Shown here piece after piece: positions 1 to 6,781 of a stretch of DNA of 8,522 nucleotides. The stretch's first letter is position 1. Every line of letters begins with the position of its first letter. The DNA lies in contig CALMPQ010000340.1 in NCBI GenBank assembly GCA_937872005.1, positions 1 through 8,522 of the forward strand, read 5' to 3'. The DNA comes from an uncultured Propioniciclava sp. Its GTDB lineage: Bacteria > Actinomycetota > Actinomycetes > Propionibacteriales > Propionibacteriaceae. The position numbers and the translations under genes were made by a program. The notes under the pieces were generated by a model. It made no database searches. It worked only from the letters and a program-made list of their open reading frames with translations, and was not told where the DNA came from.

Positions 1-384
1 GTCGCCGGCACCCTGGCCACCTTCGTCGGCATCGTGTTCCTGCTCCTGCAGTCCGGGGCCTCGCACACGGCGACCAGCACCGAGTTCACCCTGTCGCTGC
101 TCGTCATGGTCGTGCTCGGCGGCGTCGGCAAGCGCTGGGGCGCCATCATCGGCGCGGTCGTCTACACGCTGCTCGACCAGCGCCTGGTCGCCCTCGCGAA
201 CTCCTCCTTCATCGCGAACCTGCCGCCGCTGCTGCACGTGCCCTTGAGCGAACCCATGTTCCTGCTCGGTACGCTGTTCATCCTGGTGGTGCTGTTCCTG
301 CCGGGCGGGCTCACCAGCGCAATCGAGCGGATCACCCGCCGACCCCAGGCCAACCCCCGCCAGGCCCTCGAGGACATCACATGA
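1..384 (+). CDS. livM: LivM-type branched-chain ABC transporter permease, C-terminal part (5' end outside window)
   Basis: The frame is open from base 1, so this is the last 127 residues of a longer membrane protein; the internal GTG at 34 is not a credible start. It resembles the C-terminus of LivM, an inner-membrane permease of branched-chain amino acid type (HAAT) ABC importers. Residues 33-56 form a hydrophobic segment containing MVVLGGVGKRWGA, the conserved Gly-rich loop of LivH/LivM permeases, and residues 85-101 form the last membrane segment, ending in FLPGG. A basic, Pro-rich cytoplasmic tail closes the protein. The stop codon overlaps the ATG of the CoA ligase (ATGA at 381-384), so the two are translationally coupled. 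HAAT importers take up amino acids, but also amides, urea and aromatic or other carboxylates. The neighbouring CoA ligase makes a carboxylic acid the more likely cargo here; that is inference. Confidence 0.88.
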   Translation, partial: VAGTLATFVGIVFLLLQSGASHTATSTEFTLSLLVMVVLGGVGKRWGAIIGAVVYTLLDQRLVALANSSFIANLPPLLHVPLSEPMFLLGTLFILVVLFLPGGLTSAIERITRRPQANPRQALEDIT

Positions 385-1901
385 CCACCCCGGGCGACCA
401 CACCCTTGGTCGTTGGGTCGCCGACCGAGCTCGGCTCACCCCCGACAAGGTCGCCCTCGACGACCGTGGCGTGGCCCTGCCCTACGCCACCTTGGCCCTG
501 CGCATCACGCGGTTCACGGACGCCCTCCGCACGGCCGGTTACCGCCCCGGCGACCGCATCACGACGCTGACCGGCAACTCGGCCGACCACGTCGCGCTCC
601 TCTTCGCGTGCGCCGAGCTCGGCCTCGCCCTGGTCCCGCTCTCGTGGCGGCTCACCCCGCACGAGCTGGCCGCCCAGCTGGAGGTCGCCGATCCGGTCCT
701 CGCGGTGAGCGAGCCCGAGCACGCCCGCACGCTCAGCTCCGCGCTCGGACGCCTCGCCGACCCGCCGCCCCACGTCGAGTTCGCCGACCTGGACGCCGCC
801 CTCCCCCGCCGCGACCACCGCACCCCCGCGCAGGCCGAGCGTGCGGCGTCCGACGACGACGCCCTGCTGGTGCTGTTCACGTCGGGCAGCACCGGGACGC
901 CCAAGGCTGCGGTCCTGACCCAGGCAAACTGCCACTGGACGAACCTCGCCTTCGGGCGCACCGTGCCCCTGACGGCCGACGACGTCGTGCTGTCGGTGCT
1001 GCCGCAGTTCCACGCGGGGGGCTGGAACATCCAGTTGCTGCTCGCGCTGTGGATGGGCGCGACCGTGGTGCTGGAACGCGCCTTCGACCCGCGCCGCGCG
1101 CTGCACCTCATCGAGCAGCGCCGCGTGACAACGATGATGGGCGTGCCGACGCACTACCTGATGATGGCCGAGCAGCGCCGGTTCGCGAACGCCGACCTGT
1201 CCTCGCTGCGGACGATCGTGGTCGGCGGGGCCCCGATGCCGCTGCCGCTGCTGCGCACCTGGCACGCCCGGGGCGTCCGGCTGACGCAGGGCTACGGGCT
1301 GACCGAGGCGGGGCCCAACGTGCTCTGCCTGCCCGCCGAACTGGCCTTCGACAAGGCCGGATCGGCCGGCGTGCCGTACCCACACGTCGAGTGCGCGCTG
1401 GCCGACCCGGTCACCGGCGAACACGTGGCGGGCGCCGCGACCGGCGAACTGCTGGTGCGCGGGCCGTCGGTGTTTCCCGGCTACCTGGGCGACACCGTCG
1501 CGACCGAACGCGCCCTGCGCGACGGCTGGCTGCACACCGGCGACCTGGTGCGGCGCGACGCCGAGGGGTTCCACTGGGTGCTCGACCGCATCGACGACCT
1601 GTACATCACGGGCGGGGAAAATGTCTCGCCCGTCGAGGTCGAGCAGGCCCTGCTGGCCCACCCGGGGGTGGCGAAGGTCGCTGTCGTCGGCGTCCCCGAC
1701 GAGCGCCGCGGCGAGGTGGGCTTCGCCTTCGTGGTGCGGCGTCCGGGCGTCCCGGTCGACGAGGTGGCCCTACTCGAGCACTGCGCCGAGCGGCTGGCCC
1801 GGTTCAAGGTGCCCGCCGAGGTGCGCTTCGTGGACGAGCTCCCCCACGCCGCGCTCGACAAGGTCGGCCGCGCCGCCCTCCGCGGGAAGGTGGACGCATG
1901 A
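381..1901 (+). CDS. AMP-forming acyl-CoA ligase (class I adenylate-forming enzyme)
   Basis: This 506-residue protein is the usual length for an acyl-CoA synthetase, which activates a carboxylic acid with ATP to an acyl-adenylate and then transfers it to CoA. The adenylation motifs occur in order: the phosphate loop LFTSGSTGTPK at residues 165-175, GYGLTEAG at 304-311, GWLHTGD at 382-388, and the hinge region DRIDDLYITGGENVSPVEVE at 402-421. The catalytic C-terminal lysine is K494, in LDKVGR where the family usually has a GK pair. The ATG at 381 overlaps the livM stop and has a GAGGA Shine-Dalgarno at 370-374 with 6-nt spacing. The gene ends in a second ATGA overlap with the TetR gene. Coupling to a LivM permease suggests the acid is imported by that transporter. 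Acid chain type (fatty, branched or aromatic) cannot be read from the motifs. Confidence 0.93.
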   Translation: MTTPGDHTLGRWVADRARLTPDKVALDDRGVALPYATLALRITRFTDALRTAGYRPGDRITTLTGNSADHVALLFACAELGLALVPLSWRLTPHELAAQLEVADPVLAVSEPEHARTLSSALGRLADPPPHVEFADLDAALPRRDHRTPAQAERAASDDDALLVLFTSGSTGTPKAAVLTQANCHWTNLAFGRTVPLTADDVVLSVLPQFHAGGWNIQLLLALWMGATVVLERAFDPRRALHLIEQRRVTTMMGVPTHYLMMAEQRRFANADLSSLRTIVVGGAPMPLPLLRTWHARGVRLTQGYGLTEAGPNVLCLPAELAFDKAGSAGVPYPHVECALADPVTGEHVAGAATGELLVRGPSVFPGYLGDTVATERALRDGWLHTGDLVRRDAEGFHWVLDRIDDLYITGGENVSPVEVEQALLAHPGVAKVAVVGVPDERRGEVGFAFVVRRPGVPVDEVALLEHCAERLARFKVPAEVRFVDELPHAALDKVGRAALRGKVDA

Positions 1902-2518
1902 GCTCCGCCCCCCGCACCGAACGCGGCCGCCGCACCCGCGAGCGCATCCTCGAATCCGCGCTGAAGGAGTTCGGCAAGGTCGGCTACCACGACGCGTCGA
2001 TCGTCCGGATCACCGAGGGCGCCGGCGTCGCCATGGGCACCTTCTACCTCTACTTCGACGGCAAGCTCGCCGTGTTCAACGAGCTCGTCGAGGACCTCAA
2101 CCGCCGCATGCGCCACCGCATGACCGCCGCGATCGCCGCCGCCCCCGACCGGCTGGCCGCCGAGCGCGCCGGGTTCCGGGCCTTCTTCGAGTTCACGAGC
2201 GAGGTGCCCCAGCTGTACCGGATCATCCGTCAGGCCGAGTTCGTCTCCCCCGAGGCCATGCACCTGCACTACGGGCGCATCGTCGAGGGCTACACGCGGG
2301 CGCTCGCCGAGGCGTCCGGGAGTGGGGAGATCGCGCCGGTCGACCCCGAGGTGGCCGCCTGGGCGCTGATGGGCATCGGCGAGATCGTCGGCATGCGCTG
2401 GATCCTCTGGCAGGAGGGCGACGAGGGCGCCCCGCCGATCCCCGACGACGTGTTCGAGCACACGATGGACTTCATCACCCGCGCCCTGCGCCCCGACCCG
2501 GTGGGAGACACACCATGA
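1898..2518 (+). CDS. TetR/AcrR-family transcriptional regulator (operon-internal)
   Basis: A 206-residue TetR-family repressor. The N-terminal helix-turn-helix spans about residues 15-60: RERILESALKEFGKVGYHDA, then RITEGAGVAMGTFYLYFDGK, whose GTFYLYF is the typical recognition-helix end. The remaining ~145 residues form the ligand-binding and dimerisation part, with several aromatic residues (FFEFT, LYRIIRQAEF, WALMG, MRWILWQ) that could line a pocket for a hydrophobic ligand. The start at 1898 is supported by the ATGA overlap with the ligase and by GGGAAGG at 1884-1890 with a 7-nt spacer. It sits between the ligase and the hydrolase, with ATGA overlaps on both sides, so it is co-expressed with the pathway. 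The probable role is feedback control by the substrate or its CoA ester, as in FadR/PaaR-like regulators; this is inference. Its operator is probably upstream of the operon, outside the window. Confidence 0.92.
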   Translation: MSSAPRTERGRRTRERILESALKEFGKVGYHDASIVRITEGAGVAMGTFYLYFDGKLAVFNELVEDLNRRMRHRMTAAIAAAPDRLAAERAGFRAFFEFTSEVPQLYRIIRQAEFVSPEAMHLHYGRIVEGYTRALAEASGSGEIAPVDPEVAAWALMGIGEIVGMRWILWQEGDEGAPPIPDDVFEHTMDFITRALRPDPVGDTP

Positions 2519-3399
2519 GCACCCTGCGCGAGTTCGACGCGGCGTCCGGCCTGCATGTGGGCGTGTGGGAACCCGACGGCGAGGCGTCCGCCACGATCCT
2601 GGCCGTGCACGGCATCACCTCCAGCCACCGGGCGTGGGCGCCGCTGGCCCACCAGCTGCCCGATGTGCGCATCATCGCCCCCGACCTCCGCGGACGCGGC
2701 GGATCCCGCTCCCTGCCCGGCCCGTACGGGATGGCCCGGCACGCCGACGACGTGGCGGCCCTGCTGGACGAACTCGGTGTCGATCCCTGCGTCGTGGTCG
2801 GCCACTCGATGGGCGGCTACGTGGCGGTGACCCTGGCCCACCGCCACCCGTCACTGGTGTCGCGACTCGTGCTGGTCGACGGCGGCCTGCCGCTCAAGGG
2901 GGACCCGTCGCTCGACCCCGAGGAGTCGTTGCGGCGCACCCTCGGCCCCGCCGCCGAGCGGTTGTCGCGCACGTTCGCCTCGGCCGAGGAGTACCGCACC
3001 TTCTGGCAGGCCCACCCGGCCTTCGCCGACTGGACGCCCCATCTCGAGTCCTACGTCGACTACGACCTCGTCTCCGACGGGGGCCGGTTGCACCCGGCGA
3101 CGTCGTACGAGGCGATGGCCGCCGACTCCCGCGACCTGGTCACGCCCGGCAACGACGCCGTGGTCGCCCTGCGCGACCTGGCCGTGGACGCGACCTTCCT
3201 GCGCGCCGAGCGCGGGATGGTCGACGACCCGGGCGGCCTGTTCCCAGCCGGGTGGGTCGCCGAGCAGGTCGAGCGGCAGCCGCGCGTCCGGGTCGTCGAG
3301 GTGCCGGACGTGAACCACTACACGATCACGCTGTCCGACGCCGGGGCGTCCGCGGTGGCCGATGTGGTGCGGGAGGCCCTGGCGGCAGCCCCCGTGTAG
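2515..3399 (+). CDS. alpha/beta-hydrolase fold protein
   Basis: A 294-residue alpha/beta hydrolase. The oxyanion-hole motif VHGITSSHRAW is at residues 31-41 and the nucleophile elbow GHSMGG is at 96-101, with Ser98 as nucleophile (codon at 2806). The C-terminal catalytic His is His268 in PDVNHYT. The catalytic acid is probably one of Asp236/Asp237 in GMVDDPGG, although this assignment is uncertain. There is no signal peptide or membrane segment, so it should be cytoplasmic. The start is set by an ATGA overlap with the TetR gene and by GGGAG at 2503-2507, 7 nt upstream. The fold includes esterases, lactonases, C-C hydrolases of meta-cleavage pathways, thioesterases and epoxide hydrolases. With a CoA ligase and an importer in the same operon, a thioesterase, esterase or ring-opening step is plausible, but nothing in the sequence fixes the substrate. 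Confidence 0.9.
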   Translation: MSTLREFDAASGLHVGVWEPDGEASATILAVHGITSSHRAWAPLAHQLPDVRIIAPDLRGRGGSRSLPGPYGMARHADDVAALLDELGVDPCVVVGHSMGGYVAVTLAHRHPSLVSRLVLVDGGLPLKGDPSLDPEESLRRTLGPAAERLSRTFASAEEYRTFWQAHPAFADWTPHLESYVDYDLVSDGGRLHPATSYEAMAADSRDLVTPGNDAVVALRDLAVDATFLRAERGMVDDPGGLFPAGWVAEQVERQPRVRVVEVPDVNHYTITLSDAGASAVADVVREALAAAPV

Positions 3400-3402
3400 G
3401 GT
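3397..3402 (+). promoter_or_regulatory. candidate -10 hexamer (TAGGGT) for the deaminase-like gene
   Basis: TAGGGT begins at the stop codon of the hydrolase gene and lies 8 nt before the ATG at 3411. It has the actinobacterial TAnnnT -10 form. The downstream string GTCGGGCTCCATG resembles the start regions at hipB (GTCGAGCCATG) and DUF664 (GTCTTGCCATG). It may give the deaminase gene its own near-leaderless transcript. Against this, the AGGG within it could serve as a weak Shine-Dalgarno, and the 11-bp gap could simply mean operon read-through. No convincing -35 is visible. Confidence 0.3.
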
Positions 3403-3410
3403 CGGGCTCC

Positions 3411-4475
3411 ATGGTGGCCCGGGATCTGGTTTCGCTGCCCAAGGCGCACCTCCACCTGCACTTCACCGGCTCCCTCAGCGTGCCCACGCTGGTCGGCCTG
3501 GCCGACGCCCGCGGCATCGATCTGCCCGAACAATTGGTCGACTCGATCGCGTTGGATGTTCCGGCCGACAAGCGCGGTTGGTACCGGTTCCAGCGCTTCT
3601 ACGACATCGCGCGGGCCGCGGTCCAGGGCGAGGATGCCCTGCGCACCGTCGTCCGCTCCGCCGCGGCCGAGGATGCTGCCGAGGGGTCACGGCGCCTGGA
3701 GCTGCAGGTCGACCCGACGTCGTACGCGAACTCCGTCGGGGGGTTGCAGCCGGCGCTGGAGATCATCCTCGACGAGGCGGTCTCCGCCTCACGGGCGACC
3801 GGGGTGCAGGTCGGGGTGGTCGTCGCGGCGTCCCGGGTGCGCCACCCGTTCGACGCCCGGACGCTGGCCCGGTTGGCGGCCCGGTACGCGGGCCAGGGAG
3901 CCGGCCAGGTGTGCGCGTTCGGGCTGAACAACAACGAGTGGGAGGGCGACACCTCCGAGTGGGACGGTGCGTTCCGCATCGCGCGCCGGGCCGGCCTGCC
4001 GGGAGTACCGCACGGCGGCGAGCTGCGCGGGCCCGACCACCTCGCCGAGGTGCTGCGCTGGCTGGAGCCGACCCGGGTGGGCCACGGCGTCCGGGCGGTC
4101 GAGGACGACGACCTGCTCGCCCGCATGGTGGATGCCGGGATCGCGTTCGAGGTGTGCCCGGCCTCGAACGTGTCGTTGGGGGTCTACCCGTCGTTGGCCG
4201 ACGTGCCGCTGCGGGTGCTGCTGGCCGCCGGCGCGCGGGTGGCCTTGGGCGCCGACGACCCGCTGCTGTTCCTGTCGCGGCTGGTGGACCAGTACGAGAC
4301 GGCGCGCTCGGTGCACGGCCTCGCCGATGTCGAGGTGGCCGGGTTGGCCAAGGCGTCGATCGAGGCGTCCTTCGCGGCGGACGCCGACAAGGCGGTGTGG
4401 CTGGCCGAGGTCGATGCGTGGCTAACCAGCCCATTACATCTTGAATCTGACTTGCAAAGCATGGAAAACCCTTGA
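3411..4475 (+). CDS. adenosine deaminase-like metal-dependent deaminase (amidohydrolase superfamily)
   Basis: A 354-residue protein of the ADA/AMP-deaminase family, which replaces an exocyclic purine amino group by hydroxyl through a zinc-activated water. Metal-site residues are all present: His15 and His17 in HLHLHFTGS, His201 with the catalytic Glu204 in PHGGE, His225 in RVGHG, and Asp282/Asp283 in GADDP. CPASN at 249-253 is also typical. The position corresponding to mouse ADA Asp19, which contacts the ribose 5'-OH, is Thr19 here, so the substrate may not be plain adenosine. The ATG at 3411 places the HxH motif at the usual distance from the N-terminus. The hydrolase ends 11 bp upstream, so co-transcription is possible. 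The last ~16 residues (from Thr339) come from low-GC DNA, include a TTA codon at 4434 and overlap the hipBA promoter region. They look like a non-native tail. The enzyme core is complete. Confidence 0.87.
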   Translation: MVARDLVSLPKAHLHLHFTGSLSVPTLVGLADARGIDLPEQLVDSIALDVPADKRGWYRFQRFYDIARAAVQGEDALRTVVRSAAAEDAAEGSRRLELQVDPTSYANSVGGLQPALEIILDEAVSASRATGVQVGVVVAASRVRHPFDARTLARLAARYAGQGAGQVCAFGLNNNEWEGDTSEWDGAFRIARRAGLPGVPHGGELRGPDHLAEVLRWLEPTRVGHGVRAVEDDDLLARMVDAGIAFEVCPASNVSLGVYPSLADVPLRVLLAAGARVALGADDPLLFLSRLVDQYETARSVHGLADVEVAGLAKASIEASFAADADKAVWLAEVDAWLTSPLHLESDLQSMENP

Positions 4476-4485
4476 TCCCCGATGT

Positions 4486-4491
4486 TAGTGT
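4486..4491 (+). promoter_or_regulatory. candidate -10 hexamer for hipBA (leaderless)
   Basis: TAGTGT fits the actinobacterial -10 pattern TAnnnT and is separated from the hipB ATG (4498) by exactly 6 nt, so transcription would start at or next to the A of the start codon. There is no Shine-Dalgarno in the 20 nt before that ATG, consistent with a leaderless mRNA. The hexamer lies in a 77-bp stretch (4421-4497) that is about 48% G+C, much lower than the surrounding genes. No confident -35 could be picked; TGGAAA at 4462-4467 has an 18-bp spacing but poor consensus. I saw no strong inverted repeat that would be a clear HipB operator. Confidence 0.5.
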
Positions 4492-4497
4492 CGAGCC

Positions 4498-4797
4498 ATG
4501 AAGAGGCCGACCCCCTTCGCCACCCGCACGGCCGGCGCGTCGATCGGCGGCAACCTCGCCACTTGGCGCCGACTTCTCGGGCTGCCCGCCCAAGTCGTGG
4601 CCGAGCGGGCGGGCATCTCGGTCTCCACCTTGAGCAGGCTGGAGAACGGCGACACCGGGGTGGGCTTGGCCGCATTCCTGAACGTCGCGGGGGCCTTGGG
4701 CGTCCGGGATGCGATCGTCGAGGCGACGGATCCCTACGAGACCGATCTGGGGCGCGCCCGCGCCGATCAGGCGCTCCCCAAGAGGGTCCGTCGATGA
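4498..4797 (+). CDS. hipB: XRE-family HTH antitoxin, HipB-like
   Basis: A 99-residue Cro/C1-type helix-turn-helix protein. The DNA-binding domain covers about residues 15-75: LATWRRLLGLPAQVVAERAG is followed by the recognition-helix region ISVSTLSRLENGDTGVGLAA. The basic C-terminal tail GRARADQALPKRVRR resembles that of HipB-type regulators paired with HipA kinases. It should act as the cognate antitoxin and as autorepressor of the module. The ATG at 4498 is chosen because of the hexamer TAGTGT placed 6 nt upstream and because the protein then starts at a normal distance before the HTH. The stop codon overlaps the hipA start (ATGA at 4794-4797), the usual antitoxin-first arrangement. The AT-rich upstream DNA contrasts with the high-GC body of the gene. 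Confidence 0.88.
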   Translation: MKRPTPFATRTAGASIGGNLATWRRLLGLPAQVVAERAGISVSTLSRLENGDTGVGLAAFLNVAGALGVRDAIVEATDPYETDLGRARADQALPKRVRR

Positions 4798-6002
4798 CCG
4801 AGCGCGTCAGCGTGGCCGTCGACATCGACGGAACGACCCACCCAGCAGGAACCCTCCACGTCACGACCCGCAGGACGCTGACGAGCACGTTCGCCTACCA
4901 GTCCGACTACATCGAGGGGCCTGACGGCTATGCGTTGGACCCCCAACTCCCGCTACGGGAGGGCGCCACCGGCACAGCCGGCCTTCCCGGCGCGTTCTCC
5001 GACGCGGCCCCCGACCGGTGGGGCCGCAACCTCATCCGCAAGCGCATCACCCAGACCGGCGGGCTTGGGGGCCGCGAGATCACCGAACTCGACTACCTGC
5101 TGGGAGTCAGCGATGCGACGCGTCAGGGAGCGGTGCGGTTCGCCCGCTCGGCCGAGGGCCCGTTCCTCGCCGAACACACCGATGTGCCCCAACTGGTCGC
5201 GTTGCCGCGCCTCCTGCGCGCCGCCGAAGCCGTGGCACGCGACGATGACGGCTGGGAGGAGGTGAAGGCCCTCCTCGACGCAGGGACCGGGAGTCTGGGG
5301 GGCGCCCGCCCCAAGGCGTCCGTGGCGGAGGGTGAGCACCTGGCGATCGCGAAGTTCCCCCATCCCGCCGATGAGTGGGATGTCATGGCCTGGGAGGCCA
5401 CCGCCCTTGACCTGGCACACCGGTGCGGCGTTGACGTCCCGGTGCGCCGGGTGGTGCGCGTGGGCGGCCGTACCGCCCTGGTGCTGCGCCGCTTCGATCG
5501 GACTGGGGTCGAGCGGGTCGGCTACCTCAGCGCCATGAGCCTGCTCTCCGCACAGGACGGGGATTCCCGCGACTACCTTGAGGTGGCCGAGGCCCTGGCC
5601 GAGGGAGCCGCCTCCGCCCGCTCCGACCTCGCCCAGCTGTGGCGCCGCGTGGCCTTCTCGATCGCGATCAACAACACCGACGACCACCTGCGCAACCACG
5701 GCTTCCTGCGCGACCGGGCGGGGTGGCGGCTGGCACCGGCCTTCGACATCAATCCGAATCCCCATCGGGCAAGGCGCGCCACCTCGATCCTGGGCGCGGT
5801 CGACCGCGAGGATTGCCGGGACGCCTTGATCGAGGCCGCGCCGGCGTTCGGCCTGGGCCGCGACACTGCCAACCAGATCCTGTCCGAGGTGTCCCGCGGA
5901 GTGGCCGACTGGGCAGCAGTGGCCCGCTCGCACGGCGTTCGAGCCAGCGAAGTCACCCTGATGGCGTACGCGTTCGGTGAGTCAGAACAGCACGCGGGCT
6001 GA
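4794..6002 (+). CDS. hipA: HipA-family serine/threonine kinase toxin
   Basis: A 402-residue HipA-type kinase, somewhat shorter than the ~440 residues of E. coli HipA. The N-terminal HipA domain includes LPGAFSDAAPDRWGRNLI at 64-81. The kinase core shows the Gly-rich loop GSLGGARPK at 166-174, in which Ser167 aligns with the autophosphorylated Ser150 of E. coli HipA. It also has the ATP-binding Lys187 in AIAKFP, the catalytic loop NNTDDHLRNH at 293-302 (Asp296 as base, Asn301 as metal ligand) and the metal-binding Asp318 in AFDIN. No key residue is missing, so it should be an active kinase. E. coli HipA phosphorylates glutamyl-tRNA synthetase and induces growth arrest; the target here is unknown. 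The start is fixed by ATGA overlap with hipB and by AGAGGG at 4781-4786 with 7-nt spacing. The 3' end overlaps the convergent MDMPI-like gene by 21 bp. Confidence 0.93.
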   Translation: MTERVSVAVDIDGTTHPAGTLHVTTRRTLTSTFAYQSDYIEGPDGYALDPQLPLREGATGTAGLPGAFSDAAPDRWGRNLIRKRITQTGGLGGREITELDYLLGVSDATRQGAVRFARSAEGPFLAEHTDVPQLVALPRLLRAAEAVARDDDGWEEVKALLDAGTGSLGGARPKASVAEGEHLAIAKFPHPADEWDVMAWEATALDLAHRCGVDVPVRRVVRVGGRTALVLRRFDRTGVERVGYLSAMSLLSAQDGDSRDYLEVAEALAEGAASARSDLAQLWRRVAFSIAINNTDDHLRNHGFLRDRAGWRLAPAFDINPNPHRARRATSILGAVDREDCRDALIEAAPAFGLGRDTANQILSEVSRGVADWAAVARSHGVRASEVTLMAYAFGESEQHAG

Positions 6003-6781
6003 CCGGAGCGCGACCGAGCCCGCGGCGTCCCCCTCGGTGGCGAGGGTGCACTCGTCGGAACGGCCGGAGAGGAGGCGGCAGTAGGCGACGGCGTCCTCGG
6101 TGACGTGGGCGAGCGGCGCACCCTCGCCGAGGTGCCAGGTGCCGCCGCCGGGACCGGTGAGCGTGAGCGTGAGCGGCGGGCCGGACCAGTCGGTGTCCAG
6201 GTCGCGAATGACCTGGGCGACCGCCTCTTGGTCGGCGACCGTGGTGGGGCGCGGCTGGCCGAGCGCTCGGGCGAGGTCGACGCGGTGCAACCAGACGTCG
6301 CGGGTGTTGATGACGTCGAGGAACCAGCTCATCCTGACGCCATGCGGGCCCCCGGCTGCGGCCGGGATGGGGAGGCGCCGGAGGAGACCGGGGGTGGCTT
6401 CGAGCTTGGCCGGGGCGTCGGACGCCCAGCGGCGCAGGTCGGCCGCGAGTTCGGGGTCACCGAGGCGCTCGCGCGACGCGATCTGCGAGACGCACATGTG
6501 GTCGACGAACGTGGCGAGGTCCTTGCGGCTGTGCAGAGGGCGTACCCGTAGTGGCGGATCAGCGCGGTCGGCCGTGCCGAGCACTCCGCGCTGCCGGCGA
6601 GGTGGGCGACCATGTGCCGGATCGTCCAGCCCTCGCAGTCGGTCGGGCGGGCCCAGTCGTCGGGGGTGAGGGCGTCCACGGTGGCGGTGAGCGCGGCGTA
6701 CTCGGCGGTCAGGTTGCGGCGGGCGTCGGCGGGCGAGGTCTGGGGCAGCTCGCGCGCGCGGCGGGTGGTGGTCCGGGTCAT
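5982..6781 (-). pseudogene. MDMPI/TIGR03083-type (mycothiol-dependent maleylpyruvate isomerase-like) protein, frameshifted
   Basis: Two frames together make one protein of about 266 residues. The first ~82 residues (ATG at 6781 down to about 6537) include ALTPDDWARPTDCEGWTIRH and MVAHLAGSAE, the N-terminal four-helix DinB-like domain of the mycothiol-dependent isomerase family. The continuation, from LHSRKDLATFVDHMCVSQIA to the stop at 5982-5984, is in the -1 frame and contains DVINTRDVWLHRVDLARALG, which carries the second part of the predicted metal site (His60 plus the Asp and His of DVWLH). A TGA-bounded C-terminal domain follows. Restoring one C (CTCTG to CTCCTG near 6537) joins the halves as GYALLHSRKD with family-like spacing. 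The start overlaps the tetR stop (ATGA) and has AGGGAG at 6788-6793, so the gene was built as a coupled partner of that regulator. It is either a true single-base deletion or a sequencing error. The product family is clear, the exact substrate is not. Confidence 0.8.
5993..6024. terminator. hairpin at the hipA / MDMPI-like convergent junction, possible bidirectional terminator
   Basis: An 8-bp perfect inverted repeat, CGCGGGCT at 5993-6000 and AGCCCGCG at 6017-6024, encloses a 16-nt loop that itself contains CGG/CCG (6004-6006 and 6014-6016). It begins over the hipA stop codon and lies inside the last codons of the opposing gene, where a two-way terminator would be useful. There is no T-tract on either side, so intrinsic termination is uncertain. 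In high-GC actinobacteria, terminators without a U-tract have been proposed. The repeat could also be a chance result of high G+C. Confidence 0.33.

Noticed and set aside
162..1661. Very long minus-strand open frame (499 codons) opposite the CoA ligase
   Set aside because: It is the low-stop antisense frame of a high-GC gene. Its composition is rich in R, G, V and Q with no recognisable domain, while the plus strand carries all adenylation motifs in order.
2565..3410. Long N-terminal extension of the deaminase frame back into the hydrolase gene
   Set aside because: The extension is Arg/Pro-rich shadow sequence. The deaminase family begins at the ATG at 3411, which puts the HxH metal motif at its normal position.
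4441..4485. HipB operator in the hipBA upstream region
   Set aside because: I found only short matches: TTGCAA, a TGC/GCA pair, and imperfect ATTACATC / GATGTTAG arms about 40 bp apart. None is strong or resembles the TATCC-N8-GGATA type operator of E. coli HipB.
4421..4497. Insertion sequence or attachment site at the low-GC junction
   Set aside because: No terminal inverted repeats, target-site duplication, transposase fragment or tRNA end is visible; only the base composition is unusual.
6530..6545. Programmed -1 ribosomal frameshift in the MDMPI-like gene
   Set aside because: The sequence at the switch (TACGCCCTCTGCAC) has no X-XXY-YYZ slippery heptamer in the reading frame, and no clear stimulatory hairpin follows. 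A one-base deletion or sequencing error is simpler.
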